DNA from: Agathobaculum desmolans ATCC 43058
GTDB lineage: Bacteria; Bacillota; Clostridia; Oscillospirales; Butyricicoccaceae
Direction: 5' to 3'
NCBI RefSeq assembly: GCF_000701665.1
Contig: NZ_JNJN01000010.1
Location: 1 to 62,625 of the forward strand
DNA length: 62,625 bases
This document shows, piece by piece, positions 22,912-30,760 of the stretch. Every line of letters begins with the position of its first letter. The stretch's first letter is position 1. The notes below the pieces were generated by a model. The model ran no database searches and was not told the origin of the DNA. It worked only from the letters and a program-made list of their open reading frames with translations. Position numbers and translations under genes: made by a program.

Positions 22912-22933
22912 ATGGTGTTTGCTTGGTGTTTAT
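22912..22933. promoter_or_regulatory. Putative integrase arm-type sites, right
   Basis: ATGGTGTTTGC (22912-22922) and TTGGTGTTTAT (22923-22933) are in tandem, the same 11-mer unit and spacing as at 9710-9731. A further relative, ATAGGTGTTTTTA, follows near 22944. Confidence 0.6.
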
Positions 22934-23049
22934 TCACCCGAAAATAGGTGTTTTTATATGGTTGTAAAAGTTGCTAATAAGTGAGTAAAAACGCAATATA
23001 TTGCGCTTATATGATGTATAAATACACAACTGAAATCATTCGGAACGGA

Positions 23050-23094
23050 CTACGAACCAAAAGGTCGGGGGTTCGAATCCCTTCTGGCGTACCA
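23050..23094 (+). repeat. attR, 45-bp direct repeat
   Basis: Identical to 9588-9632 (3' part of tRNA-Arg including CCA) but without the 5' half of a tRNA. It marks the right end of the element. Confidence 0.93.
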
Positions 23095-23110
23095 CTTTTT
23101 ATTGTGGGAA

Positions 23111-23144
23111 CAAGCGATTTCTTCGGAAATCGCTTGTTTTTTTT
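23111..23144 (+). terminator. Former tRNA-Arg terminator, now beyond attR
   Basis: CAAGCGATTTC (23111-23121), TTCG, GAAATCGCTTG (23126-23136), eight T. It stands 17 bases after the tRNA 3' repeat, where the native tRNA terminator would be before integration. Confidence 0.85.
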
Positions 23145-23217
23145 ATATTTCATAACATGTCTAAATCACATCCTAAACGATTCGAGTTGTCCTGCATTAT
23201 TATAATGCATCAAGGGA

Positions 23218-23370
23218 TCACAACGTCTGCAATCTGCGGACTGTAGTGATGCTCCGGTCATTTGTAAGCTGCTCCGGCGGGGCACGGGCAAAGGCATCCT
23301 CTCGGATCACGGGAATTGATTCGATAAGGCGGTCAAGATCCCGTTTCTCCCGTTTATGGGAATTCTGTTG
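23218..23370 (-). pseudogene. Possible 3' gene remnant
   Basis: The bottom strand is open for about 50 codons to a TGA at 23218: 'HKREKRDLDRLIESIPVIRE' then 'DAFARAPPEQLTNDRSITTV'. The composition is protein-like, but there is no ribosome binding site or good start. It may be the end of a gene disrupted at this locus. The rest of 23145-23439 shows only the promoter listed next. Confidence 0.3.
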
Positions 23371-23395
23371 CAAACTGCAAGGATTCTGCTATACT
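23368..23395 (+). promoter_or_regulatory. Promoter of the lipoprotein gene
   Basis: TTGCAA (23368-23373), 16-base spacer, TATACT (23390-23395), 45 bases before the start. Confidence 0.55.
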
Positions 23396-23439
23396 ATACG
23401 TAAGAACATGGTGCAGCCGCACTGATGGGAGGGATTGAT

Positions 23440-24081
23440 ATGAAACGATTGATCGCTATGCTGCTGGCCAGTCTGCTGTGTGCCGGTTTGGCTGCCTGCG
23501 GCACATCGGATGAACCGGCGCCGGCATCCGGCATGTGCATCACACCCTACGCACTGAACGAGGAGGAACAGGCGCTTCTCAAGCTGGCCGACACGGATCG
23601 CGCCAATACCGCGCTTGTGCTGTATGACTATCAGGCGGACGAGCGGCTGTGTGCCATTACCGTTGCGCGCTATGTGCTGACCGATGCGCTCACATGGGAG
23701 CGCGACCCGGATTACGGCGGCGCGGTTTACAGCGAAGAGGGAATCCCGCCGCAGGGGCGTCTGGCACTGGCCGAAGCGCCGGGCGGTTCGTTTGCGTTCA
23801 ATCTGCTTGATGGCGGCGGCGGTTATAGTCTGTACGCCCCTCCGCTGCCCGAAGGGCTGCCTGACGGGTGCAGCAGCGGCGCGGGCGGACAGAGCGAGAC
23901 GGTATCCATCGTCTATGGAGAAGAGATCCCCCTGTTGGTGCGCACCTTTCGCACGGATGACACCATGCCTGTAATGAGCACAGCGGTGTTTACAGATGCA
24001 GCATCACGGGAACGGGTGCAGGACTCGGTATTTACCGAAGCCTTTACTGTGACGTTTTCGGATACCGTTCCCGAAACATGA
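23440..24081 (+). CDS. Lipoprotein of unknown function
   Basis: 213 aa from ATG 23440, GGGAGGG upstream. Signal peptide and lipobox: 'MKRLIAMLLASLLCAGLAAC', with cysteine 20 as the lipidation site. The mature part is acidic with beta-rich stretches ('NTALVLYDYQADERLCAITV') and no recognised domain. It is probably anchored on the outer face of the membrane. A terminator follows. Confidence 0.7.
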   Translation: MKRLIAMLLASLLCAGLAACGTSDEPAPASGMCITPYALNEEEQALLKLADTDRANTALVLYDYQADERLCAITVARYVLTDALTWERDPDYGGAVYSEEGIPPQGRLALAEAPGGSFAFNLLDGGGGYSLYAPPLPEGLPDGCSSGAGGQSETVSIVYGEEIPLLVRTFRTDDTMPVMSTAVFTDAASRERVQDSVFTEAFTVTFSDTVPET

Positions 24082-24093
24082 GGCTCCTCGCAC

Positions 24094-24124
24094 AAAGGCC
24101 CCGCGGCACAGCCGCGGGGCCTTT
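24094..24124. terminator. Bidirectional terminator
   Basis: AAAGGCCCCGCGG (24094-24106), CACAG, CCGCGGGGCCTTT (24112-24124), between the convergent lipoprotein and pyrophosphatase genes. Confidence 0.85.
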
Positions 24125-24145
24125 GATTGATGGGGATGCCGCCGG

Positions 24146-25801
24146 TCAGTCGTCCAGCTCATCTTCGGTTTCCAGTGCGGCAAGAAGCGGACCGGCCAGT
24201 TGCTTTTTACGGCTGACTACGCCCGGCAGAACCAGCGCATGATCGCTGCCTTCCTGTTGGAAGGCGGCACGAGCCAGTGCAGCTGCCCCTTTGCCGACAA
24301 ACAGCAGCTCGGTGCTTTCGTCAATGATATTGGTCAGCATCGCAAACAGGATGTTCTGCCCGGATGCCGGCAGGTAGCTTTGCATATATTCCAGAATACG
24401 CGGGCGGATCTCATCCAGTTCCTCTTGGCTGACACTCGTCACCTGTGAGATGGCAATGCGCTTGCCATTCACCTGAAAATACTTGTAGTCCGTGTGGAAG
24501 ATCTCATCCATCGGCCGGTCTGCCAGCTTGGAACCGGCGCGGAACATCGCGGTTGCGTGGGTGCGGATATCAATACCTGCGATTGCGGCGAGCTGTTCTG
24601 CCACCCGGCGGTCAACCGGCGTGCAGGTGGGGGAGCGGAACATCAGCGTGTCCGACAGGATCGCGGAGCACAGCAGACCGGCGGTTGTCGGATCGATTTC
24701 GACTTCGTGCTCCCGATAGATCTGCGCCACGATCGTAGCAGTGCAGCCGAGCGGCTGGTTGCGGAAATAAATCGGGCTGCTGGTTTCGACCGCATCAATT
24801 CGATGGTGGTCGATGATCTCAATGATCTGTGCGGACTGGATGCCGTCCGCCGCCTGCCCGCGCTCGTTATGATCGACAAGGATCACCTTTTGCTTTTCGA
24901 TATCCAGCAGGTTGCGCTGTGATACCATGCCGATATACACTCCATCATCATCCAGGATCGGATAGTAGCGGATACGCTTTTTGGCAACGGTTTTTTTCAC
25001 ATCATCCACCAGATCATGCGGGTGGAAGGTCAGCAGCCCTTTGGTGCGCATTACATGGCGCACGGGTACCGCCTGATTGATGACCTTGGAACAGCTGTAT
25101 GTATCGAGCGGGGTCACGATGACGGCGCAGTTGGCTTCCTCTGCCAGCTTGCGGATCGTGCGTGACACCCCTGCGTCCAGACCGATCACGATGCAGCCTG
25201 CCTTCATCTCGATCGCACAAAGCTGGGATTCGTATCGGTTGCCCATGATGACCATATCGTTCTGGCCGATGTATTCCTCCATCACATCCGGGTTGGCCGC
25301 CGCAACGACTACGCGGCCCTGTTCAAAATGCGCGTCCAGATCGCCGACCGCCAGTTCTCCGTTGAGCACGTCAACCAGATTGCGGTAGCTGGTACGGGCT
25401 TCGGCCAGTGCGTCTGCGTCCTGATCCTCCATGTAAAAACGGGCGATATCGGTCAGCGTCAGCAGGCCTTGCAAATGGTTTTCCTCATCCACGACCGGAA
25501 CGGTTTGGATATTGTTCTCGCTCATATATTTCCATGCACGCCGCAGGGAAATGTGCGAGCTGATGCCATCCACCACGCGGTACTGCACATCCGACAGGCT
25601 GGGGTTAAGGGAAGACAGATACCGCGGCGGTTCCACACCGAAGGCGTCCAGCACATATTTGGTTTCCGCGTTGATGTGCCCCGCGCGGCAGGGGATATAT
25701 TCGTCTCCGGTCAGGATATGTTTGAGCCGGGCATAGCAGATCGCGGAACAGATCGAATCGGTATCCGGATTTTTATGCCCGATCACGAAAATTGGCTTCA
25801 T
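24146..25801 (-). CDS. ppaC: Family II (Mn-dependent) inorganic pyrophosphatase with CBS and DRTGG-type domains
   Basis: 551 aa from ATG 25801 (GGAG eleven bases upstream). DHH phosphoesterase motifs: 'GHKNPDTDSICSAICYA' at residues 8-24, 'VILVDHNERGQ', 'IIEIIDHHRID' (DHH). Between the first and second sits a roughly 240-residue regulatory insert with two CBS units ('SENNIQTVPVVDEENHLQGL', 'RYYPILDDDGVYIGMVSQRN') and a DRTGG-like domain. The DHHA2 part follows ('SDTLMFRSPTCTP'). It hydrolyses pyrophosphate; CBS forms are regulated by adenine nucleotides. Confidence 0.93.
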   Translation of the reverse strand: MKPIFVIGHKNPDTDSICSAICYARLKHILTGDEYIPCRAGHINAETKYVLDAFGVEPPRYLSSLNPSLSDVQYRVVDGISSHISLRRAWKYMSENNIQTVPVVDEENHLQGLLTLTDIARFYMEDQDADALAEARTSYRNLVDVLNGELAVGDLDAHFEQGRVVVAAANPDVMEEYIGQNDMVIMGNRYESQLCAIEMKAGCIVIGLDAGVSRTIRKLAEEANCAVIVTPLDTYSCSKVINQAVPVRHVMRTKGLLTFHPHDLVDDVKKTVAKKRIRYYPILDDDGVYIGMVSQRNLLDIEKQKVILVDHNERGQAADGIQSAQIIEIIDHHRIDAVETSSPIYFRNQPLGCTATIVAQIYREHEVEIDPTTAGLLCSAILSDTLMFRSPTCTPVDRRVAEQLAAIAGIDIRTHATAMFRAGSKLADRPMDEIFHTDYKYFQVNGKRIAISQVTSVSQEELDEIRPRILEYMQSYLPASGQNILFAMLTNIIDESTELLFVGKGAAALARAAFQQEGSDHALVLPGVVSRKKQLAGPLLAALETEDELDD

Positions 25802-25853
25802 ACCGTCATTGCTCCTTTTTTCCTGTTCTGCGGTGCGCTGCATAATACAGAAT

Positions 25854-25995
25854 AAAAAAAGCCCAAAGTGCAGCGCTTTGAACTTTGAGTCTGTACCGTA
25901 ACGCACCCACATCACGGGGAGTTGATTGCGGGGCGCAGCGCCCCGCCCTTGCTTGCCCCCGAACACGGCGAACCACCGTTCCGGGGCTTGGGTTA
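25854..25995 (-). ncRNA. Structured leader RNA ending in a terminator, upstream of the pyrophosphatase
   Basis: About 140 bases from the promoter at 26001-26029. In transcript order: a long hairpin with a UUCG loop (25955-25987), a perfect GC hairpin GCGGGGCG/CGCCCCGC (25928-25946), a less paired segment, then a hairpin around CAAAGT/ACTTTG (25864-25887) followed by seven U (25854-25860). The 5' end AACCCAAG (25987-25994) can pair with the terminator's CUUUGGG, giving an alternative fold. This is the architecture of a riboswitch or attenuator, or a small RNA. No known class was recognised. Confidence 0.55.
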
Positions 25996-26000
25996 ACTGC

Positions 26001-26029
26001 ATTATAGCATCCCAAAAATAGGATTGCAA
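26001..26029 (-). promoter_or_regulatory. Promoter of the pyrophosphatase leader
   Basis: Bottom strand TTGCAA (26024-26029), 17-base spacer, TATAAT (26001-26006). Confidence 0.75.
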
Positions 26030-26124
26030 TGAAAAAAACCGTAAACTTTTCGAATTGAAGCCCAGCTTTCAGCAGCAGAGACGCGTTGCAGGAAACGCTG
26101 CTTTTTGCACTGCGTTTGACAGAT

Positions 26125-26165
26125 AAAAACGCATCCGCGGGTACTGGTGCCGCAGATGCGTTTTT
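26125..26165. terminator. Terminator after the M16 peptidase gene
   Basis: AAAAACGCATC (26125-26135) with inner GCGG/CCGC pairs and GATGCGTTTTT (to 26165). It works on the bottom strand for the peptidase and possibly in both directions. Confidence 0.8.
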
Positions 26166-26186
26166 GCTTATTTTTACGATAGCGTC

Positions 26187-27434
26187 TTACTGCAGCAGGG
26201 CACGGTATGTTTCTTCCTTGCCGGGCTGCCCGACTGCTGCCAGTGAAACCTGCGCAAAGTCAAATACGCGGCGGGCCAGGGACAGCACATCCGCAGCGGT
26301 CACGCTGTCATACGCAGCCAGCACACGCTCAATCGGCAATACCTCACCGCGCAGCAGCTCGCTGCGTCCAATGGTCATCATGCGGTTTCCGGTGCTTTCC
26401 AGTCCCATCAGCAGCGTGGTTTTGACCTGCTCGCGGCAGCGGGACAGCTCATCCGGTTCCGGGCCGTTTTCGCAGAAGGTGCGCAGCTCGCGTACGATCA
26501 GTTCAAGCGCTTGCTGTTCGGTTTCCGCACCGAGACCGGTGTAAATGGAAAACAGGCCGGTATCCAGATGCGGCGTTGTGAACGAATATATCGAGTAGCA
26601 CAAACCGTTCTGCTCCCGCACGCTTTGGAACAGGCGGGAGGACATCCCGCCGCCGATGATTGAGCTGAGCAGGTTCATGGCATAGCGATCCTCGCTCAGC
26701 AGCGAAACGCCGGGAAAGGACAGACACAGGTGGTTCTGTTCGATCTCTTTTTCGCGCAGCAGCAGGCTGGGATGGTATTGTGCCGGAGCGATCCGGTTGC
26801 GGCCCGTTCCCTCCGTCTGGGAAAACAGCTCTGCGATGTACTCCAGATCCTCATCGGCAAAGTGACCGGATACGGCGATTACGGTATCCTCCGGCCGGTA
26901 ATACTGCTTCATGTATCCGTGCATGGCGGCGGAATCGATCCCCGCCAGCGTTTCCGCCGTGCCGAGGATCGGCCGTCCGAGCGCGGAATCCGCATAGCAC
27001 TGTTCAAACAGCTTGTCGATCGCCACATCCTCGGGCGAATCCTCGTACATATCGATCTCTTCAAGGATCACGCCGCGTTCGAGATCGATATCCTCCTGCG
27101 CAAAGCGGGAATGCAGGAACATATCCGCCAGAATGGAGATGGCGTTTTGCAGCCGCGCATCCAGCACCTTCATATAGTAGCAGGTGCACTCCTTATCGGT
27201 AAAGGCGTTGGCCTGTCCGCCGAGTGCATCGATTGCAATGGCGATATGGCGTGCCGAGCGTTTTTCCGTGCCCTTGAAGATCATATGCTCGATAAAATGT
27301 GAAATGCCGCTGAGCGCGGCCGGTTCATACCGGCTGCCGTTGCCGACCCAGATGCCGACCGACACGGTACGCACCGTGTCCAGCCGTTCCGAGATCAGCC
27401 GCACACCGTTGGGGAGAGTCCGCTTGACATACAT
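26187..27434 (-). CDS. M16-family zinc peptidase (processing-peptidase-like)
   Basis: 415 aa. The inverted zinc motif HxxEH is 'HFIEHMIFKG' near residue 47, with the third ligand in 'GVILEEIDMYED' about 75 residues later. The C-terminal M16 domain has 'SLLSSIIGGGMSSRLFQSVR' and 'NGLCYSIYSF', with the R/Y pair that binds substrate. Length and motifs fit the one-module PqqL/YmxG-type peptidases of Firmicutes. The start has AAGGAACG upstream. No second M16 subunit is adjacent. Confidence 0.92.
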   Translation of the reverse strand: MYVKRTLPNGVRLISERLDTVRTVSVGIWVGNGSRYEPAALSGISHFIEHMIFKGTEKRSARHIAIAIDALGGQANAFTDKECTCYYMKVLDARLQNAISILADMFLHSRFAQEDIDLERGVILEEIDMYEDSPEDVAIDKLFEQCYADSALGRPILGTAETLAGIDSAAMHGYMKQYYRPEDTVIAVSGHFADEDLEYIAELFSQTEGTGRNRIAPAQYHPSLLLREKEIEQNHLCLSFPGVSLLSEDRYAMNLLSSIIGGGMSSRLFQSVREQNGLCYSIYSFTTPHLDTGLFSIYTGLGAETEQQALELIVRELRTFCENGPEPDELSRCREQVKTTLLMGLESTGNRMMTIGRSELLRGEVLPIERVLAAYDSVTAADVLSLARRVFDFAQVSLAAVGQPGKEETYRALLQ

Positions 27435-27529
27435 AGCTGCGTTCCTTCTTTATCTGTAAATTTGTCCGGGAGGTGCAAGCGGCCAGGCTGTGCCCAGCCG
27501 CCCGGTTTGCTGAAAAAAACGTCTTCTCG
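27435..27529. other. Intergenic stretch upstream of the M16 gene
   Basis: Short GC-rich sequence with the hairpin GGCTG/CAGCC near 27486 and a GTCTTCTCGACGAGAA hairpin near 27519. No clear promoter for the M16 gene was found. Confidence 0.4.
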
Positions 27530-27722
27530 ACGAGAATCTCTCATACGCACAGCAGCGCGTATGAAACAGCGTTTGCAGCGCAAATGCATAAAAAAGTCAG
27601 GACATGTGCCTGACTTTTTATGCTTTGAGAGAGAAAAGGTTTCTATATGGGAACCTTTTCGCGTTTGTGTTTGGCGAAGTCCAAACACAGATGGTCGAAA
27701 ACGCAAGTTTTTCGACCGTTTC
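27530..27722 (-). repeat. Composite hairpin repeat, copy 2
   Basis: The same ordered hairpins as at 7648-7918, here behind the LCP gene on the bottom strand. Top-strand positions: CATACGC/GCGTATG (27542-27563), GTTTGCAGCGCAAAT (27571-27585), AAAAAGTCAGG/CCTGACTTTTT (27591-27619), GAGAAAAGGTT/AACCTTTTC (27631-27660), GTTTGGCGAAGTCCAAAC (27668-27686), GGTCGAAAA/TTTTTCGACC (27693-27715). Many differences from copy 1 are paired on both sides of a stem. Confidence 0.8.
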
Positions 27723-27772
27723 AGCGGTCGGGCTGCGTCCGGCCGCAAAATTGTCTTTTCATACGATGTGCT

Positions 27773-28987
27773 TCAGCCTGCCAGATTCGCCTGATAGGAT
27801 TCCTGATCATAATAGGAACGGGAACCATCCGGATTAAGTTTGTAATAATCTCCGTCCGAATCGCGGTAGTCGCCGGTCACAGGATCATAGCTGCCGCCTT
27901 CTTCGGCCAGCGAGGCGGGATCAACCGTCTGCTGCGGTGCTTCCTGCTGCACAACAGGCCCGGTCGGCGGTTGGTCAAAATCCATGCCGTCCATTGGTTC
28001 TCCGGCTGCGGCACCGTCATTTGCATCTGTTTTGCCCGGTGCAACATCGTTATAAATATACGCATGGATATGATCAGCGGCTATATCCAGATCATATTCG
28101 ATATAGGTGTTGGATGGGCCGGAATAATACCATTCTCCATCCAGCGGAATGCGGGTATGCTCAAACGCGGGCACACCGTCCTGCACTGCGCCGACAATAA
28201 GCGGCGCCAGTTCGGTTGCGGAAAGCGAGGTCGTTACATAGGGGACGAGCTTTTGCATCAGGCCGATCAGGCGGTTGGCATTCATGGTCTGCACTTTCTG
28301 GAACATCGCGTTCAGCACAATGCCCTGCCGTTCGACGCGCGCCCAGTCATCGCCTGTACCCTTGCGGATGCGTCCGTAGCACAGAGCCTGTACGCCGCCG
28401 AGCGTCTGCTTGCCGGCATTCTGCACGCCGGCAAATTCTTTGCCTTGTTCGATCCCGTAATCGCGGATGACACGGTTCAGTTCGGCAAGCTCTTCCTGCT
28501 GCACATCGATCTCCACGCCGTCCAGCGCATCGATAATCTCGACAAGCTGTTCAAAATTCACTGCGATATACTCGGTGATGTCCGTGCCGAAATTTTCGTT
28601 GATCGTGCGGATGGCCAGACTGGGACCGCCGGCATAATAAGCAGCGTTCAGTTTATCCGAGCCATAGCCGTCGATCGGCACGAGTGAATCACGCATCAGA
28701 CTGATCAGCTTGATCTTGCCGCGTGTGTTATCTACGGAAACGATCATCATACAGTCCGAGTGGCTTTTGGTCTCGCCGGGCCGGGTATCCAGCCCGAAAA
28801 GCGCGATATTCGTAATGTTGCGGTCCGCCTGCACGCCCGCGGCCAGATCCTCCTCAAACAGGGAGGAATCATAGTTGTAGCCTAAAAAGCGGCGGTATGC
28901 ATACAGGCCGATGCAAAAGAGGACGGACAGCGCTACAAGAACAGCCAGTATGCGGACGAGTCTGCGCTGGAAGCGTTTGAAAGACAT
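27773..28987 (-). CDS. LytR-CpsA-Psr (LCP) family protein
   Basis: 404 aa. One N-terminal membrane helix ('VRILAVLVALSVLFCIGLYA'), then the LCP domain with 'NIALFGLDTRPGETKSHSDC', 'RDSLVPIDGYGSDKLNAAY' and 'GIVLNAMFQKVQ', including the arginines that bind the polyprenyl pyrophosphate. LCP enzymes attach teichoic acids or other polymers to peptidoglycan outside the membrane. The C-terminal 90 residues are acidic, proline-rich and low-complexity. The gene starts four bases after pyk and is probably read from the same transcript. Confidence 0.92.
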   Translation of the reverse strand: MSFKRFQRRLVRILAVLVALSVLFCIGLYAYRRFLGYNYDSSLFEEDLAAGVQADRNITNIALFGLDTRPGETKSHSDCMMIVSVDNTRGKIKLISLMRDSLVPIDGYGSDKLNAAYYAGGPSLAIRTINENFGTDITEYIAVNFEQLVEIIDALDGVEIDVQQEELAELNRVIRDYGIEQGKEFAGVQNAGKQTLGGVQALCYGRIRKGTGDDWARVERQGIVLNAMFQKVQTMNANRLIGLMQKLVPYVTTSLSATELAPLIVGAVQDGVPAFEHTRIPLDGEWYYSGPSNTYIEYDLDIAADHIHAYIYNDVAPGKTDANDGAAAGEPMDGMDFDQPPTGPVVQQEAPQQTVDPASLAEEGGSYDPVTGDYRDSDGDYYKLNPDGSRSYYDQESYQANLAG

Positions 28988-28991
28988 AAGA

Positions 28992-30455
28992 TCAATCCTG
29001 TACGAACTGCGCGAACGAACGCTCGGTCAGCTGATGCACGCGCAGCGTATTGGTGTAGTTGACATGGCCTACCGGCATACCGGCGGTAATGGTGATGACA
29101 TCCCCTACACGCAGATCCACTGCGGAAATGGCAGCCTGCTCGGAAAGGTCATACAGCTCGGTGCCGCAGGTCGGGTGCTTGGGAACGAGCACCGGTGTAA
29201 CGCCCCACGACATGGTAAGGCGGTGGAACGTGCGCTCGCACGGCGTTGCCGCGATGATCGGCGCACCCGGACGGTAGGTGGATACCGCACGCGCGGTGGA
29301 GCCGGCCTCGGTAAAGGCCACAATGCACTTTGCACCCAGATCGGCCGTGGTCGAGCAGGTCGCGTGCGAGATCGCCAGCGTCTTGAGGTCGCCGGAAACA
29401 TTCATGTTCTGGAACTCCAGACGGGTCGCACGGCGGCGGTCATAGTGGATGGTGCGCTCGGCGTTTTCCGCAATGCTGCTCATGGTCTTTACGGTCTCGA
29501 CCGGGTATTTGCCGACCGAGGTCTCGCCCGACAGCATGATAGCGCTGGTGCCGTCGTATACCGCGTTGGCTACGTCGGATACCTCTGCGCGGGTCGGGCG
29601 CGGGTTCTTCGCCATGGATTCCAGCATCTGGGTTGCGGTTACAACACGCTTGCCGCGCGAGATGCAGGTTTTGATGATGTTTTTCTGGATTTCGGGAAGC
29701 TCCTGGAAGGGAACCTCAACGCCAAGGTCGCCGCGGGCGACCATCACGCCGCTTGCCTCGTCGAGGATCTCCTCGATGTTGTTAACGCCCTCCATGTTCT
29801 CGATCTTGCAGATGATCTCGACATCCTCCTTGCCATGCTCCTTGAGGATGGCCTTGATGTCGCGCACGTCCTGCGCGGTACGGGTAAAGGATGCCGCGAT
29901 AAAATCAATATCCTGCGACAGGCCGAACTCGATGTCCTCCCGATCCTTGGGGGAAACAAACGGCATATTGAGCTTGATGCCCGGTACGTTGATCGATTTG
30001 CGGTTGGAGAGCGGGCCGCCGTTGAGCGCGCGGCAGATGATATCCGTGCCGTCGCGGACCTCTTCCACATCAAATGCAACCAGACCATCATCGATCAGGA
30101 TACGGGTGCCGGGCTTCACATCGTTCGGCAGACCGGCGTACGTGATGGCAACGATCGTATTGTCGCCTTCGATCTCGCGGGTCGTCAGGGTGAATTGCTG
30201 ACCCTCGACAATCTCGATTTTACCATCTTTATAGGTCTTGGTACGGATCTCGGGGCCCTTGGTATCCAGCATCAGGCCGACCGGCACACCCAGCTCCTTG
30301 CGGGCTGCCTTCACAGCATCCATACGGGCCTTGTGCTCTTCGTGCGAGCCGTGGCTGAAGTTCATACGGGCAACATTCATGCCGGCTTTGATCAGCTCGG
30401 GCAGAACAGCATCGGTTGCGGGGCCAAGGGTACAAATGATTTTCGTTTTGCGCAT
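28992..30455 (-). CDS. pyk: Pyruvate kinase
   Basis: 487 aa, standard length without the extra C-terminal phosphohistidine domain of Bacillus-type enzymes. Motifs: 'MRKTKIICTLGPATD', 'NVARMNFSHGSHEEH', 'MLDTKGPEIRT', the signature 'ICKIENMEGVNNIEEIL', 'VMVARGDLGVEVPF' and 'ATQMLESM'. It makes ATP and pyruvate from PEP, the last step of glycolysis. It starts after GAGAGGAC and is followed at once by the LCP gene. Confidence 0.96.
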   Translation of the reverse strand: MRKTKIICTLGPATDAVLPELIKAGMNVARMNFSHGSHEEHKARMDAVKAARKELGVPVGLMLDTKGPEIRTKTYKDGKIEIVEGQQFTLTTREIEGDNTIVAITYAGLPNDVKPGTRILIDDGLVAFDVEEVRDGTDIICRALNGGPLSNRKSINVPGIKLNMPFVSPKDREDIEFGLSQDIDFIAASFTRTAQDVRDIKAILKEHGKEDVEIICKIENMEGVNNIEEILDEASGVMVARGDLGVEVPFQELPEIQKNIIKTCISRGKRVVTATQMLESMAKNPRPTRAEVSDVANAVYDGTSAIMLSGETSVGKYPVETVKTMSSIAENAERTIHYDRRRATRLEFQNMNVSGDLKTLAISHATCSTTADLGAKCIVAFTEAGSTARAVSTYRPGAPIIAATPCERTFHRLTMSWGVTPVLVPKHPTCGTELYDLSEQAAISAVDLRVGDVITITAGMPVGHVNYTNTLRVHQLTERSFAQFVQD

Positions 30456-30760
30456 CGAAACATAGTCCTCTCTGAAGTGATCGGTTATCCACTTTGATAT
30501 ATTATTAACGGTAACATTTTATCAGTTTTCCGTGTGGTTTGCAATCACCTGCCGCCGTGCACGGGGATTTTCATGCTTTTCGACAAAAAAGCTGCGGTGG
30601 GGTGCAAACATCTTGTGTTTTATGATACGGTCTTGTATAATAAGAAGGATTCCAGAGAAAAAATGGATGAACCCTGTCCCTGCCGGTCGGCCGGCGCGGG
30701 GGCAGTGCAATAGGTGTATCGTAAAGCCCCGCTGTGCCGGGGCGAAAGGAGAGGGAACGG
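30456..30760 (+). promoter_or_regulatory. Divergent intergenic region with nucleotidyltransferase promoter
   Basis: About 300 bases between pyk (leftward) and the next gene (rightward). A good rightward promoter is TTGTGT (30613-30618), 17 bases, TATAAT (30636-30641). A short GCCCCGCTGTGCCGGGGC hairpin (30726-30743) lies in the 5' untranslated region just before AAAGGAGAGGG. No clear pyk promoter was identified. Confidence 0.6.

Larger units (their letters stand above)
9588..23094. mobile_element. 13.5-kb integrated phage-related element, satellite-like
   Basis: It is bounded by 45-bp direct repeats in tRNA-Arg. Order: integrase, repressor, Cro-like and excisionase-like genes, replication module with origin, DnaB helicase, nuclease, Bro, sigma factor, tail chaperone-like and tape-measure genes, then an accessory region with bottom-strand phage genes, HicAB and two type I toxin loci. 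No terminase, portal, capsid, other tail or lysis gene is visible. The size, lack of structural modules and own replication module resemble phage satellites or a deleted prophage. The choice between them is open. Confidence 0.85.

Noticed and set aside
25854-25995. Fluoride or manganese (yybP-ykoY) riboswitch, or 6S RNA
   Set aside because: The conserved 5' GGNGATGG block of fluoride switches and the manganese switch core are not seen; the RNA is short for 6S and lacks a clear central bubble. It is left unassigned.
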